Shown here in pieces: positions 18,779 to 27,684 of a DNA stretch of 64,000 bases (position 1 is its first letter; the number at the start of each line of letters is the position of its first letter). Under the pieces are notes generated by a model. The model had not been told where the DNA came from. It worked only from the letters and a program-made list of their open reading frames with translations, and did no database searches. Position numbers and translations under genes: made by a program. The stretch is from Pararhizobium gei (GTDB taxonomy: Bacteria; Pseudomonadota; Alphaproteobacteria; Rhizobiales; Rhizobiaceae), in NCBI RefSeq assembly GCF_029223885.1, contig NZ_CP119409.1, positions 3,064,001 to 3,128,000 on the forward strand, read 5' to 3'.

Positions 18779-19903
18779 TTACCGCGCCAGAATATCGCGC
18801 ATCTCGACGAGGTTCGACCGCACGCGCAGAATGTAGAAGCCCATCGTGGCGAGATGTGTGGCGAACAATCCGTCTTCGCGCGCATTTGAAATCAGCATCG
18901 GCTGGATGGACAGGCTCTTGCGCAGCTGCCTGAGGCTTTCTGACCAGATCGGGGTCAGGTTGCGCTCGGCTATGATGCTGTCGAAGTCGGCACCCGTCGC
19001 CGAGAGAATGCCGTAATAGCCGTAGAGCTGGCCATAGGCAAACCAGAAGCGGTCGTCGGCCCTCACGTCGAAAAGACCGCCATTATAGTTTTCCGAGCGT
19101 TCCCGCAGAATGGCAGATGTGCCGCCGATCGAACTGGCGATCCGATCCATGAATTCCAGAAAATTGTCTGCGCGTGCATCGAAGACAGCTGCACAGGTGG
19201 AAAGCGCCGTGTTGAAGGTCCGAAGATCATCCGCCGCGGCGCGATACTGCGTCGGCGTCGGCGTCAGGAACCCAAAGGGCGAGAGGCCGAAATACCAGTT
19301 GGTTTCGTCATACTGCATCTTGCTGCGGGCGCTCTGCAGCTGCGCATTGATGCCCGAGGTGCCGCGCATGCGCACCAGCGAATCCACAAGCTCGACCGTC
19401 GTGCGGCGCACCGCTTCGTTGACGCCACGCTGGAACGAAGCCTTGTTGTCGAGCCACGGCGTCTCATCCCAGTCGAGCCCGAAGAGCCCGGCCTTGTACA
19501 ACACCATCGAAGAAATCCAGGCATTCTGATCGACGTTGAAATCGATCAGATCCGCCGTTACATCGACGATCGCAGAACGCTCGCAGCTATTGGCGGGTGC
19601 CGTCTGCCCTTCTGGCACCTTGACCGGCAGCCCAGCATCATTCTTGCGCTCGGCGAGATTGTAGCGGTTGACATAGTCGGGATCAAAATTCGTCCAGAGC
19701 TGCGTCTGCCAGAAGAAATAGCCATACAGGGCGACGAGAGCGATAAGGAGAAGGCCGAACGGACCCTTTATGATCCAGCTTCGTCCGCTGAACCAGGCAC
19801 CTATCGCGACGAAGGGCGAGAGGACAAAGGCAATCGCCAGCCCGATGCCGCGGCCGATGGCAGAAAACACGCGCTGGAAAAACGCGACGATCGGATCAAG
19901 CAT
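18779..19903 (-). CDS. DUF2333 family inner-membrane protein
   Basis: A 374-aa protein with an amphipathic or hydrophobic N-terminus (residues 1-35), a clear membrane helix at about 48-67 ([17 protein letters not shown]) and a large, probably periplasmic, helical domain. Segments such as [14 protein letters not shown] and [20 protein letters not shown] fit the DUF2333 family, whose function is unknown. Its start overlaps the upstream gene's stop by eight bases, indicating translational coupling. It is the last gene of the coiled-coil/AAA+ cluster, where it could be the membrane anchor. Confidence 0.82.
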   Translation of the reverse strand: MLDPIVAFFQRVFSAIGRGIGLAIAFVLSPFVAIGAWFSGRSWIIKGPFGLLLIALVALYGYFFWQTQLWTNFDPDYVNRYNLAERKNDAGLPVKVPEGQTAPANSCERSAIVDVTADLIDFNVDQNAWISSMVLYKAGLFGLDWDETPWLDNKASFQRGVNEAVRRTTVELVDSLVRMRGTSGINAQLQSARSKMQYDETNWYFGLSPFGFLTPTPTQYRAAADDLRTFNTALSTCAAVFDARADNFLEFMDRIASSIGGTSAILRERSENYNGGLFDVRADDRFWFAYGQLYGYYGILSATGADFDSIIAERNLTPIWSESLRQLRKSLSIQPMLISNAREDGLFATHLATMGFYILRVRSNLVEMRDILAR

Positions 19904-21194
19904 TGGTATCCTCCATGAGCCCGTAAAGACGTTTACGGAACGCCACCTTGTCCCTGAGATATGTGCCGGTCAGCGTCGCCACAACATATTCCCTGAACTT
20001 TTCATTGTAATGATCATAGGTCGCGTAAAACCCCTGCTTGTCGAAAACGAAGCGGGAGACGAAATCCCGCGGCACGAGCTGCGAAATCAGCCGGTTGGTC
20101 AGCCACTGGTCGGGGTGATCAGGCGCAGCGCGCACCAGAAGAAACCGGTTCTGCGGGGCAACCTCCTGCATTTTGATCGTGCCGGATGTCGCGATCGTGC
20201 GGATCATCGACTGCAGGAGCGGATAGGCGCCATCAGCCGATACCAGCGCCGAGTTGCGGTGCATCCAGGTCTGGAGCCAGATCGAATCGATGGCGGCGAT
20301 GTCCATTGCGGGATCGGCCTGATTGACCAGCCCGCGCAAAACCATGTCGGCGCGATGCCGGTAGAGGCCGGAGCTTTCCACCCATGACGCCTGGGGCAAT
20401 TGCAGTCTTTTCGTCGAGGCCAGGAATTCGTAGATGCGCTGATGGTCGGTCAAACCGATATAGCTGACCTGCCAGGGCCGGGAACGGCGGAAGCCCGGCA
20501 CCGAGGGATCGCAGATCACCGTGGTGGTCTTCTCGTCAAGGAACACATAAACTCCGCCGAAATGATTGGCCCAATAGGCCTCGTGCCGGAAGACCAGTTG
20601 ATCGGGCACCAGAGCATTTTCCCGGATATCGCCGGTGACTTTGGCAAGCTCGACCATGCGGTTCAGGAGCGCATCGTCCGCCCAGGCTGTCGGCTGCGTC
20701 TTCAGCCGGTCGACGAGCGCGCGCAACTCCGCGGCTTTCCCCAGCATGTCCTCGGCCGACATCACGCGAAAGCGCACTTCGTTGATCGACAGCAGGTCGT
20801 CGATGTCGTTGACGACGGAGACCGAGTCCTCGATCTCGCCGAACAGCGCATCCTTGATCGTCACAGCATTGATAGCACGCGCATTGGCCGCGAAGAACTC
20901 ATGCATCAAAGCCGCAGTGTTGGAAAAGCTCGTATGGACAACAGGAAGTTCCTGCTGAGCAGGTGTGAGAATGATAAAGCGCCGGTTGACCCGGTTCGGA
21001 TCGAGGTAATCGCGGTCGCCGATCTCGTCGGCGATTTCGGGCGAAAACCCGGTCATGTCAATGCTAAAGGTCGAGAGCGCGGTGGGGCGCAGGCCAAACC
21101 CCTGCAGCGCCTTGTTGTAGCGCGCAATCAGATGCGGCTCGGAAATTTCGAGCAGTCGGCCATAGATCAGTTCGGCTTCGAGGAGACGTTTCAT
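19896..21194 (-). CDS. Conserved protein of unknown function (432 aa)
   Basis: A 432-aa protein without signal peptide or membrane helix. I recall such proteins being labelled DUF6638 but cannot verify it. Visible features are a mixed alpha/beta composition, a central segment GGVYVFLDEKTTTVICDPSV and a C-terminal basic stretch LRDKVAFRKRLYGLMED. No catalytic motif is recognisable. It is translationally coupled to DUF2333 (eight-base overlap) and follows the HTH antitoxin gene by 24 bases. Its job is best read from context: a soluble partner of the AAA+ ATPase and membrane protein encoded beside it. Confidence 0.8.
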   Translation of the reverse strand: MKRLLEAELIYGRLLEISEPHLIARYNKALQGFGLRPTALSTFSIDMTGFSPEIADEIGDRDYLDPNRVNRRFIILTPAQQELPVVHTSFSNTAALMHEFFAANARAINAVTIKDALFGEIEDSVSVVNDIDDLLSINEVRFRVMSAEDMLGKAAELRALVDRLKTQPTAWADDALLNRMVELAKVTGDIRENALVPDQLVFRHEAYWANHFGGVYVFLDEKTTTVICDPSVPGFRRSRPWQVSYIGLTDHQRIYEFLASTKRLQLPQASWVESSGLYRHRADMVLRGLVNQADPAMDIAAIDSIWLQTWMHRNSALVSADGAYPLLQSMIRTIATSGTIKMQEVAPQNRFLLVRAAPDHPDQWLTNRLISQLVPRDFVSRFVFDKQGFYATYDHYNEKFREYVVATLTGTYLRDKVAFRKRLYGLMEDTNA

Positions 21195-21218
21195 GCGTTT
21201 GCTGCGGCTTTGCGTTGA

Positions 21219-21635
21219 TCAATCATCTTTAGCCGGCGCTTCGTCGCGTGTTGGCACGACATCGTCGAGATCCAGGCGAAGCACCCTTGCAATCGCTTTC
21301 AGCACGGAGATGCTGCCTTCCTTCTTTCCTGTCTCGATCTCGGAAATGTAGGCTGTGCTAATACCGGCGGCAGCTGCGAGGTCCTTGGCGGAGAGCCCGC
21401 GAAACTCGCGCCATACCCGTACCGGGTGTTCCCCGTTGATAAGCCGATCGACAAATTCGGCAGGCACGCGCTCTTCTTCACCTGCTGCCACGCGAGACTC
21501 ATAGGCCTTGACCGCCAGCAAGTCCTCCAGATCCTCGACCAGCTCCGACTGCTTGATGAGCATGTTATAATCGCTGCGGCTCAGGAGGACCATCTCCTCG
21601 CCATTGGGCGTCGTGAAAGAAACGGGCGTATTCAT
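21219..21635 (-). CDS. XRE-type HTH antitoxin
   Basis: A 138-aa protein with an N-terminal toxin-binding half (residues 1-65, including LLSRSDYNMLIKQSELVEDLE) and a Cro/cI helix-turn-helix at about 78-130 (LSAKDLAAAAGISTAYISEI). It follows the RelE-like toxin with an ATGA overlap, so the toxin gene comes first, as in higBA-type modules. It should bind and silence the toxin and repress the pair. Because the pair lies inside a gene cluster on the same strand, this repressor may also affect the downstream genes. Confidence 0.87.
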   Translation of the reverse strand: MNTPVSFTTPNGEEMVLLSRSDYNMLIKQSELVEDLEDLLAVKAYESRVAAGEEERVPAEFVDRLINGEHPVRVWREFRGLSAKDLAAAAGISTAYISEIETGKKEGSISVLKAIARVLRLDLDDVVPTRDEAPAKDD

Positions 21636-21892
21636 GGCTCCAATCCTTTATAAACCTCTCCGCGGCCGGCGATCTTGATGACATCGATGACCAACCCGTC
21701 CTCGTTGAAAATCACACGCCAGTCGCCGACCCGAAGTCGATAATATTCGACACCTTGTAGCTTCTTGACATTGTTGGCGAGCGTTGCGGGGTCGTCGGCA
21801 TATTGCTGTACCTTCTGCCGTATTCGCCTCGCGTCGGTCGCAGGCATGCGCGTCAGGGCCTTGATGGCCTCCTTTTCATATACAACGCGCAT
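21632..21892 (-). CDS. RelE/ParE-superfamily toxin
   Basis: An 86-aa toxin with the RelE fold pattern: RVVYEKEAIKALTRMP at the start, then LQGVEYYRLRVGDWRVIFN, whose Arg residues and the C-terminal VIKIAGRGEVYKG match mRNA-interferase members. The ATG at 21892 has AGGA five bases upstream; the ATG two codons earlier overlaps that site. Its stop overlaps the antitoxin start by ATGA. It lies 60 bases after the AAA+ ATPase gene on the same strand. Confidence 0.88.
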   Translation of the reverse strand: MRVVYEKEAIKALTRMPATDARRIRQKVQQYADDPATLANNVKKLQGVEYYRLRVGDWRVIFNEDGLVIDVIKIAGRGEVYKGLEP

Positions 21893-21952
21893 AACCATCC
21901 TAATCCGATAGAACCAGTTCAGGCAAGAAAATTCGCCGACAGCGAATTACCC

Positions 21953-23863
21953 CTACCACCGGCCATCCCGTTTCATCGCCTCCATCTCTCGAAGCGCCTT
22001 CTCGCGCTGCCTTTCGCGGCGTATGATGTCGGTCACCGCGGCATCGTCGGACTTGTCGGTGTAGCGGAATTCCGAGTCGGCGTAGCGGTTGATCTCCTGC
22101 ATCACCATGTCCATCGTAACAGGCCCGCGCAGGTCTTCGATCATGGCCTTTTTCTCATCATAGCCCTTGTGCATGAAGGCGTCCGGCGTCGCGAACCATT
22201 CGTCTGGCAGATCGACATCCATGGCCCGCATCTTGATCGCGTCGGTGATGTTCTTGATCGCCCGCCCGGTGAAGCGCGGCTCGGCCACCTTGATCATGTG
22301 CAGGTAGGCACCGACATCCGCCAGCGTCCTGATCCCGCCATGCGCCGTTTCGTACTTCTCCCAGACGGCAGCGAGGCCCTCCTCCTTCGGACGGGAATGC
22401 GCCTCGTAGGACTGGGACACAGCCTTTTTGATTTCCTGCCCGGCAAACAGCTGGTGCTCGCCGAGCGGGATCGTATGGTTCTTTCCGACGAGAAGAGCGA
22501 AGATGTCGATGTAATCGCTCTCCGACTGCGGCCCGTCCACCAGCCAGCGGGCACCGGCGCGCTGGCGCAAAGCATCATCGACGTTCTCGGGATAGTTCGA
22601 GAACATGCCGAAGGTGCAGTTTCCACGGATCACGGTGGATGCGCCGGCAAAGCTTTCCATCAGCACCGCCGTCACCTCGTGCTGGCCGGCCGAAGCACGG
22701 TCGTCGGAGCGCTTGGCGGCGACCTGATCGACATCGTCGATCGTTCCGAAGCCGATGGCGCGCGGGTTGACGACATTGTTGACGAATTCCTTGCAGTTCT
22801 GGCCGGACTTGCCCTGATAGGAGGAGATCTGGTCAACGCCGAAATTCTCGTAGTGGAAGGCATAGCCGGCAATCTGGCAGTAGTCGTTGAGCATGCCGGC
22901 CAGCATCTGGATGAGGATGGTCTTGCCGGTGCCGGGCATGCCGTCGCCGATGAAGGTGAAGAGAAAACCGCCGAGTTCGACGAAGGGGTTCATCTGCCGG
23001 TCGAAATCATAGGCCATCAGCATCTTGGCGAGCTTCAGCGCCTGATATTTGGCGATATGGTTGCCAATGATCTCTTCCGGCTTCTTGAAGGTCATGGACA
23101 GCGGCTTGCGCTTGGCGCCGGGGGCGACGTCGAAGCCGTTCAGGGTGAAATCGTCCTGATCGAGCCGGATATGTACGTTTTCAAAGCTGGCAAGACCGGT
23201 GAAGCGCGCCTTCCTGCCGATCAGCCCTTCGATCGCCACCCGTGCGAAGGCGCGTGCCCGGCTGGTCAGCGCCGCGTCGTCCGGGCTCCCGCCAATCGTT
23301 TTGTCCAAAGCCGAGATCATGCCTTTCAGCGCATCCTGCGGCGTGTCGAACAGAAAGTCCGGCTCTGCGCCGTCTTCCACCGGCTCTCCGTCTCCCGGCA
23401 GCGTCGACCCCAGATAGGCCGCGAAGGTGAAGGCGGCGATATAGGCAGATGCCGACAGCAGCGCCTTGAACTGCGACGCCTCCTCGCCCCCGAGCGGAGA
23501 CGAGGCATTGCGCGCCTGCAGGCTTTCCAGATCGGTCTGCCGGGCGAAAACCTCGGCGACGGCAAGCGCGACCTGCAGGCCCCGCCGGGCGCGGTAGACA
23601 AGCGCGTGCTGGGCTAAGGACATCATGGGATCGCCGGGCCGAACCGACTGCACCGTCTTGACCAGTTCGACCTCGCGCGTCCGTCTCTGCCCGCCCGTCG
23701 AAACCGTCGACACGAAGCGGCGGCCGGTCCCGGCCAGCGCCGTTCCCGATGAGGGGTCGTCGGCCTCCAGCAGGATCAGCCGCGTTACCATGCCCTGCGC
23801 CAGCGCCTGATGCCTGGCGATGTCATCCTCGTGCAATGTTGTCAGACCTGCATTCAATGACAT
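21953..23863 (-). CDS. AAA+ ATPase of a conserved unknown cluster
   Basis: A 636-aa protein. Residues 1-250 are a helical N-domain with no recognised family. The AAA+ core starts near 295: Walker A GDGMPGTGKT at 306-315 with Lys314, a Walker B-like hydrophobic strand ending IDDVD at 375-379, sensor 1 Asn423 in MFSNYPENVDDALRQR with arginine-finger candidates at 433 and 435. The C-terminal region (about 520-636) ends in a charged helix. This is a remodelling or chaperone ATPase type. It has no protease domain or HEAT-like effector. It follows the 382-aa unknown gene by two bases, so both are surely one operon. Confidence 0.88.
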   Translation of the reverse strand: MSLNAGLTTLHEDDIARHQALAQGMVTRLILLEADDPSSGTALAGTGRRFVSTVSTGGQRRTREVELVKTVQSVRPGDPMMSLAQHALVYRARRGLQVALAVAEVFARQTDLESLQARNASSPLGGEEASQFKALLSASAYIAAFTFAAYLGSTLPGDGEPVEDGAEPDFLFDTPQDALKGMISALDKTIGGSPDDAALTSRARAFARVAIEGLIGRKARFTGLASFENVHIRLDQDDFTLNGFDVAPGAKRKPLSMTFKKPEEIIGNHIAKYQALKLAKMLMAYDFDRQMNPFVELGGFLFTFIGDGMPGTGKTILIQMLAGMLNDYCQIAGYAFHYENFGVDQISSYQGKSGQNCKEFVNNVVNPRAIGFGTIDDVDQVAAKRSDDRASAGQHEVTAVLMESFAGASTVIRGNCTFGMFSNYPENVDDALRQRAGARWLVDGPQSESDYIDIFALLVGKNHTIPLGEHQLFAGQEIKKAVSQSYEAHSRPKEEGLAAVWEKYETAHGGIRTLADVGAYLHMIKVAEPRFTGRAIKNITDAIKMRAMDVDLPDEWFATPDAFMHKGYDEKKAMIEDLRGPVTMDMVMQEINRYADSEFRYTDKSDDAAVTDIIRRERQREKALREMEAMKRDGRW

Positions 23864-23865
23864 GG

Positions 23866-25014
23866 CTACACCTCGCTGATGACCTGATTGCCGGAAATCA
23901 CATGCACCTTGTAGTCACCAAAAATTGCAGCTGCTTCGCCGGCGGCATAGAGCGCCTGGTAGGCGTCGTGCGGCACCAGCGCATGTTTTTCGTAGGAACT
24001 CACGCCCATGCGAGTCGCCTCCAGATTGTCCGTATCGATATGAAATTCCTCGCTGCCCGGCGTGCTCGACCAGAAGCCGCGCGCGGCCGGGCGCTCGGCT
24101 TTTGAGAAGACCTCCTGCACAGTCCAGGTCAGAAGCCAGGCATTTTCGGGTTTGCGCACCTTCGACAGGATCTCGTTGATCTTGGCGTTGTTCTCTGTAA
24201 TCCCGGCGGAATAGAACGGGCCGAGCACGATACGCCGCAGCTGCTTGGGGTGAAGCTCGGGAAAATCCTTGTCGAGATTGGTGGCGATCGTCACCGGCGT
24301 CAGCGAATAGGCGCTGTTTTTCAAGGCGAAATCATCGAAACGGCTGGCAAGATCGGGGTTCAGCAGCCCACCCACCGGCAACGGAATATCGACGGCGGGA
24401 TTGAGTTTGCCGTCCGGTGTGACCAGCATTTCGACGATCTTCTCAGACGAATCCTCGATCGTCGCCATGTAAACCATCGGCAGCGTGCTCGTTCCGTCAA
24501 AGGCGCCCCAGGACATGACATAATAGGGTCTCAGTGTCTTGGGGTTGACCGCAACGCGTATGGTTTCCGGCATGATGAAGGGCGAAAATATATCGCCCTT
24601 GCCGATCTGCTCGAGATAGAGCCGCTCTGCCATGCGCGCCTGCAATGCCTCAGGAAAAGCCTTGCGCCGCAGAATGAAATCGGCCATTTCGCCCCGCAAG
24701 GCGTCGGCCTGAGGGATCTCCGCAAGCCGCTTGTCCGCCGTCTGGCGGTCGTTCTCCAGTTCCAGCACGTTCTGGAACACCGGGAAGCCGCTTTCCGCGC
24801 GGGATATGCGAAACTGTTCGACGAAGCCGATACGATTTTCCCAACAGGAGAAGGAAGACTTCAGTCGTGCGAGATAGGGCACGACGATCTCGCCCACGAC
24901 CGAATTCCGATAGAGCGGCGAATTGCGGTCGCCAAGGAAGATTTCAAGCCCGCCGAGCGCTGCGCGGATGGAAGCGAAATATTGGCCCACGGGGCCCTCG
25001 GTGGCAGCGTTCAT
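23866..25014 (-). CDS. Unknown protein, AAA+ cluster (382 aa)
   Basis: A 382-aa soluble protein I do not recognise. The first 130 residues are helical and charged (DRQTADKRLAEIPQADALRG); the middle has strand-rich text such as IRVAVNPKTLRPYYVMSWGA and MVYMATIEDSSEKIVEMLV; the end VHVISGNQVISEV is also strand-like. No signal peptide or membrane segment. It lies two bases ahead of the AAA+ ATPase gene, so it is most likely a direct partner or substrate adaptor of that ATPase. The RIME-like repeat separates it from the coiled-coil gene upstream. Confidence 0.78.
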   Translation of the reverse strand: MNAATEGPVGQYFASIRAALGGLEIFLGDRNSPLYRNSVVGEIVVPYLARLKSSFSCWENRIGFVEQFRISRAESGFPVFQNVLELENDRQTADKRLAEIPQADALRGEMADFILRRKAFPEALQARMAERLYLEQIGKGDIFSPFIMPETIRVAVNPKTLRPYYVMSWGAFDGTSTLPMVYMATIEDSSEKIVEMLVTPDGKLNPAVDIPLPVGGLLNPDLASRFDDFALKNSAYSLTPVTIATNLDKDFPELHPKQLRRIVLGPFYSAGITENNAKINEILSKVRKPENAWLLTWTVQEVFSKAERPAARGFWSSTPGSEEFHIDTDNLEATRMGVSSYEKHALVPHDAYQALYAAGEAAAIFGDYKVHVISGNQVISEV

Positions 25015-25041
25015 GATGGCTTACTCGGAGTGTGGGGAGGG

Positions 25042-25190
25042 TTCCCCCCCTCTGTCGGCGATGCCGACATCTCCCCCTCAAGGGGGGAGATCATTCTTTT
25101 GCCCGTCGGCTTGCGTGATACGGCCAACAAAGCCGGCGATTGATCTCCCCCCTTGAGGGGGAGATGTCCCGGAGGGACAGAGGGGGGGAA
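25042..25190. repeat. RIME-like long inverted repeat
   Basis: Two arms of about 50 bases, 25042-25093 and 25141-25190, are inverted copies of one another around a 47-base spacer. Each arm contains its own nested palindrome (CTCCCCCTCAAGGGGGGAG in the left arm). The arms match exactly except in a short central part, GGCGATGCC against CCGGAGGG, each itself a small hairpin loop, which looks like compensated change. This has the form of the Rhizobium intergenic mosaic elements (RIME). It fills the gap between the coiled-coil gene and the 382-aa gene and would fold strongly in their mRNA. Confidence 0.8.
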
Positions 25191-25216
25191 GCCTCGGCAA
25201 AAACCAGATAAAACCA

Positions 25217-26305
25217 TCACTGCTTCACGTAATTTGCCGAATTATGCTTGTCCATCACCGACTGGAAACGCCTGGCAAACGCATCATCGGCCAGTTTCTT
25301 GCGGCGCTGGATGTCCTGGGTAGAGAGCATGTTCTTCTCGTGCATCTCAAGGAGGTCGCCGATATGGCGCTGCGCTGCAGAACCGATGCCGGCCATGGTC
25401 TCTTCCGCCGCGATATCCACCTGGCTGCCCAGCGTGTTGATCTTATGAGCCACTTCCTGCTGCGCCGCCGTCTTCAAGGAATCTTCGAGCGCCTTGTAAA
25501 GAACGATGCGCTGTTCGGTATCGATGGTAAGCTTGTTGATCAGCGTATTTTGCGCAGCGATCTGGTTGTTAAGCGAATCGACGAAGGTCTGGAACATGGA
25601 GGTGTAGCGTTCCAGCGTCTGGCTCTCGGCCAGAAGCTCCTGCTCCTTGGCCTGGGACTGGTTGTACTCGGTCGCCAGCACGGAGCGTTCGCCTTCGAGC
25701 TGCGTGCGGGAGATCTGGTCTGTCGAAGCGGCGATCTTGTTTTCGATATCCATCAGGAGAGGATTGAGTTCTTCGATGCGTTTCTGCGTCGCCTGAAGAT
25801 TGGCCATCGTGGTCTTGCGGCGCTCGATCACCTGCACAAGGCTTGCCTCGGAGGTCTTGTACCGCTGGTCGAGCACGTTCTTCTGCTCTTTCAGAATGCC
25901 GACGATGGTATCGGACTTGGACAGCAATTCCTGCAGATTGCCGGCGAGCGACATATTGCGGACGCGGTCGGTGCGCATGCGCTGGGCGCTCTGCTTGGAG
26001 AAGATGCCAATGAACTTCTCGTAGCCGGTATAGGTCTTCATGTTTTCGAATTCGGCGCCGAACACGTTGGTCGCGTCCTCTAGCCCGATGATGAGATCGG
26101 CAATATTACCCTCCATCACCTTCTGCTGGTTGATGACATCCTGAATACGGGCATTCTCGATGTCGAAATTGGCATCGCCAAGCTTGGTGTCGGACTTGGC
26201 GAACTGCTCCAGCACGATGCCGGACTTCTCCAGCTTGCCGCGCATCTGGTCGACGATGCCACGCGTTTTCTCGATTTCGCTCTCAAAATTCTGAAGTGTC
26301 GCCAT
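25217..26305 (-). CDS. Long coiled-coil protein, AAA+ cluster
   Basis: A 362-aa almost fully helical protein with heptad-like stretches (ERRKTTMANLQATQKRIEEL, EYNQSQAKEQELLAESQTLE). It lacks a signal peptide and membrane helix. The overall look recalls PspA or TelA-type helical proteins that lie on the membrane or in assemblies, but no family motif is certain. The ATG at 26305 has GGGGG six bases upstream. It is the first gene of the cluster; 150 bases ahead of it, up to the cytochrome gene, hold its promoter (an A+T-rich TTATATAAT stretch near 26370). The RIME-like repeat follows its stop. Confidence 0.8.
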   Translation of the reverse strand: MATLQNFESEIEKTRGIVDQMRGKLEKSGIVLEQFAKSDTKLGDANFDIENARIQDVINQQKVMEGNIADLIIGLEDATNVFGAEFENMKTYTGYEKFIGIFSKQSAQRMRTDRVRNMSLAGNLQELLSKSDTIVGILKEQKNVLDQRYKTSEASLVQVIERRKTTMANLQATQKRIEELNPLLMDIENKIAASTDQISRTQLEGERSVLATEYNQSQAKEQELLAESQTLERYTSMFQTFVDSLNNQIAAQNTLINKLTIDTEQRIVLYKALEDSLKTAAQQEVAHKINTLGSQVDIAAEETMAGIGSAAQRHIGDLLEMHEKNMLSTQDIQRRKKLADDAFARRFQSVMDKHNSANYVKQ

Positions 26306-26455
26306 GGTTTCCCCCTTGTTGCTGCCGTGCAGACGTGCCGGGCAGCGCAATTATTCAGTCGCCGCATTCGTTTATATAATGGAACACAAGGCCCGAAGCA
26401 CAAGGGCGAACCTGCCGATTTTCAGGATCTATTGCCCGCGACCGGCGATCGTCGC

Positions 26456-26833
26456 TCAGGGTTTTGCCGCTCTTTTCAGATAGGCGATGAGATCGGCGAT
26501 GTCGCCCGGCTTTTTCAAACCGGGAAAACTCATTTTGGTTCCGGGGACCATAGCCTTCGGGCTGAGGAGGTATTCGGAAAGCAGGGCGTCATCCCAGATT
26601 TTTCCATCGCCGAATGCCTGCATTGCATCGGAATAGCTGTATCCGTCGAATGTGGCCACCGGTCGCCCGAGGATGCCGAGAAGACTGGGACCGACGCGGT
26701 TTACGGGCTCGGTCGCCGTATGGCAGGCACCGCATTTCCGGAAGACCTGCGCCCCCGCCTCCGCGTCGGCTGCCGCAAGAGCGGCCGGGGCAAGACAGAG
26801 AAAAAAGGCGGCAAACAAAAGACGAGGACACAT
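26456..26833 (-). CDS. Class I cytochrome c
   Basis: A 125-aa protein with a signal peptide (residues 1-20, ending ALAAADA), the haem attachment site CGACH at 34-38 and the distal ligand Met101 in VPGTKMSFPG. This is the cytochrome c2/c550 fold that shuttles electrons in the periplasm. It is monocistronic here, 28 bases downstream of the thymidine kinase gene, same strand. Partner oxidase or dehydrogenase unknown. Confidence 0.92.
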   Translation of the reverse strand: MCPRLLFAAFFLCLAPAALAAADAEAGAQVFRKCGACHTATEPVNRVGPSLLGILGRPVATFDGYSYSDAMQAFGDGKIWDDALLSEYLLSPKAMVPGTKMSFPGLKKPGDIADLIAYLKRAAKP

Positions 26834-26861
26834 TCACACCTCCCTACAGCAGCCGAGCCTT

Positions 26862-27443
26862 TCAGCTGCCGCTCATCATATCGTCCCAATGCCGCCGGCA
26901 ATAGACGGCATATTTCTCGTTGCCGCCGACTTCGACCTGCGCGCCTTCCCGCACGACTTTGCCGCCGCCGTCCAGACGCACGACCATGGTCGCCTTGCGG
27001 CCGCAGTGGCAAATGGTGCGGACCTCGCGCATCTCGTCGGCAATGGCAAGCAGTGCCATGGAACCCGGAAACAGCTTGCCCTGGAAGTCGGTCCGCAAAC
27101 CATAGGCCATGACGGGTATGCCTATGCGGTCGGCGATGCGCGCCAGCTGCCAGACCTGATCTTCACCGAGAAACTGCGCCTCATCGACGAAGACGCAGGC
27201 GATGGTCTCTTCCGCGTGCATGCGCCCGATCATCGCAAAAAGATCATCCGCATGGGAAAAGGCGATCGCATCGTCGCTGAGACCGATGCGGGAGGACACG
27301 CGCCCCTTACCGGCCCGGTCGTCGAAGGCCGCAATAAGGATCACGGTGCGCATGCCCCGTTCGCGGTAGTTGTAGGCCGCCTGCAGAAGCAAGGTGGATT
27401 TTCCGGCATTCATCGTCGCGTAGCTGAAATACAGTTTTGCCAT
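26862..27443 (-). CDS. tdk: Thymidine kinase
   Basis: A 193-aa type II (TK1-like) thymidine kinase, the ATP-dependent salvage step from thymidine to dTMP. The P-loop is MNAGKST at residues 11-17, the catalytic Glu in FVDEAQFL near 85, the zinc-site cysteines in ICHCGRK and the C-terminal KYAVYCRRHW. The ATG at 27443 has AGAGGA upstream; an extension to 27482 is unlikely. Confidence 0.95.
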   Translation of the reverse strand: MAKLYFSYATMNAGKSTLLLQAAYNYRERGMRTVILIAAFDDRAGKGRVSSRIGLSDDAIAFSHADDLFAMIGRMHAEETIACVFVDEAQFLGEDQVWQLARIADRIGIPVMAYGLRTDFQGKLFPGSMALLAIADEMREVRTICHCGRKATMVVRLDGGGKVVREGAQVEVGGNEKYAVYCRRHWDDMMSGS

Positions 27444-27684
27444 GGCATCCTCTTCTGTATGTTCATTGCTGGTGAAGAACACGGGACAACGTGGGAAGCC
27501 ATAGCGCAGAAACGAAAGTCACAGAAAAACGTCGGTTTGCGCGAGAACCGAGCCAATGCGACATGCCGCGTCGTTTTAGGCAGGCTATCAATCCAAAGGC
27601 CTAATACACTCGAAGCCAACACCAAGGCGCTTGAACTGGCGGACATTTGGTGATTGGCTAAAACAATAAAAGCAGGGGAATATC

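Noticed and set aside
21803-23617. 604-codon open frame on the plus strand opposite the AAA+ ATPase gene
   Set aside because: It mirrors the codon pattern of the ATPase gene, whose Walker and sensor motifs prove the minus strand is coding. Long antisense frames are common in GC-rich DNA.
25042-25190. Reading the long inverted repeat as a simple terminator
   Set aside because: The two-arm design with nested palindromes and a 47-base spacer is that of a dispersed element, and downstream genes continue on the same strand with no T-run.
25217-26305. Assignment of the coiled-coil protein as TelA or PspA
   Set aside because: Only general helical resemblance is visible; no family motif could be read, so no such name is given.
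18779-26305. Calling the AAA+ cluster a phage-defence island
   Set aside because: No nuclease, reverse transcriptase, integrase or other defence gene is present beside the TA pair, and the flanks are housekeeping genes.
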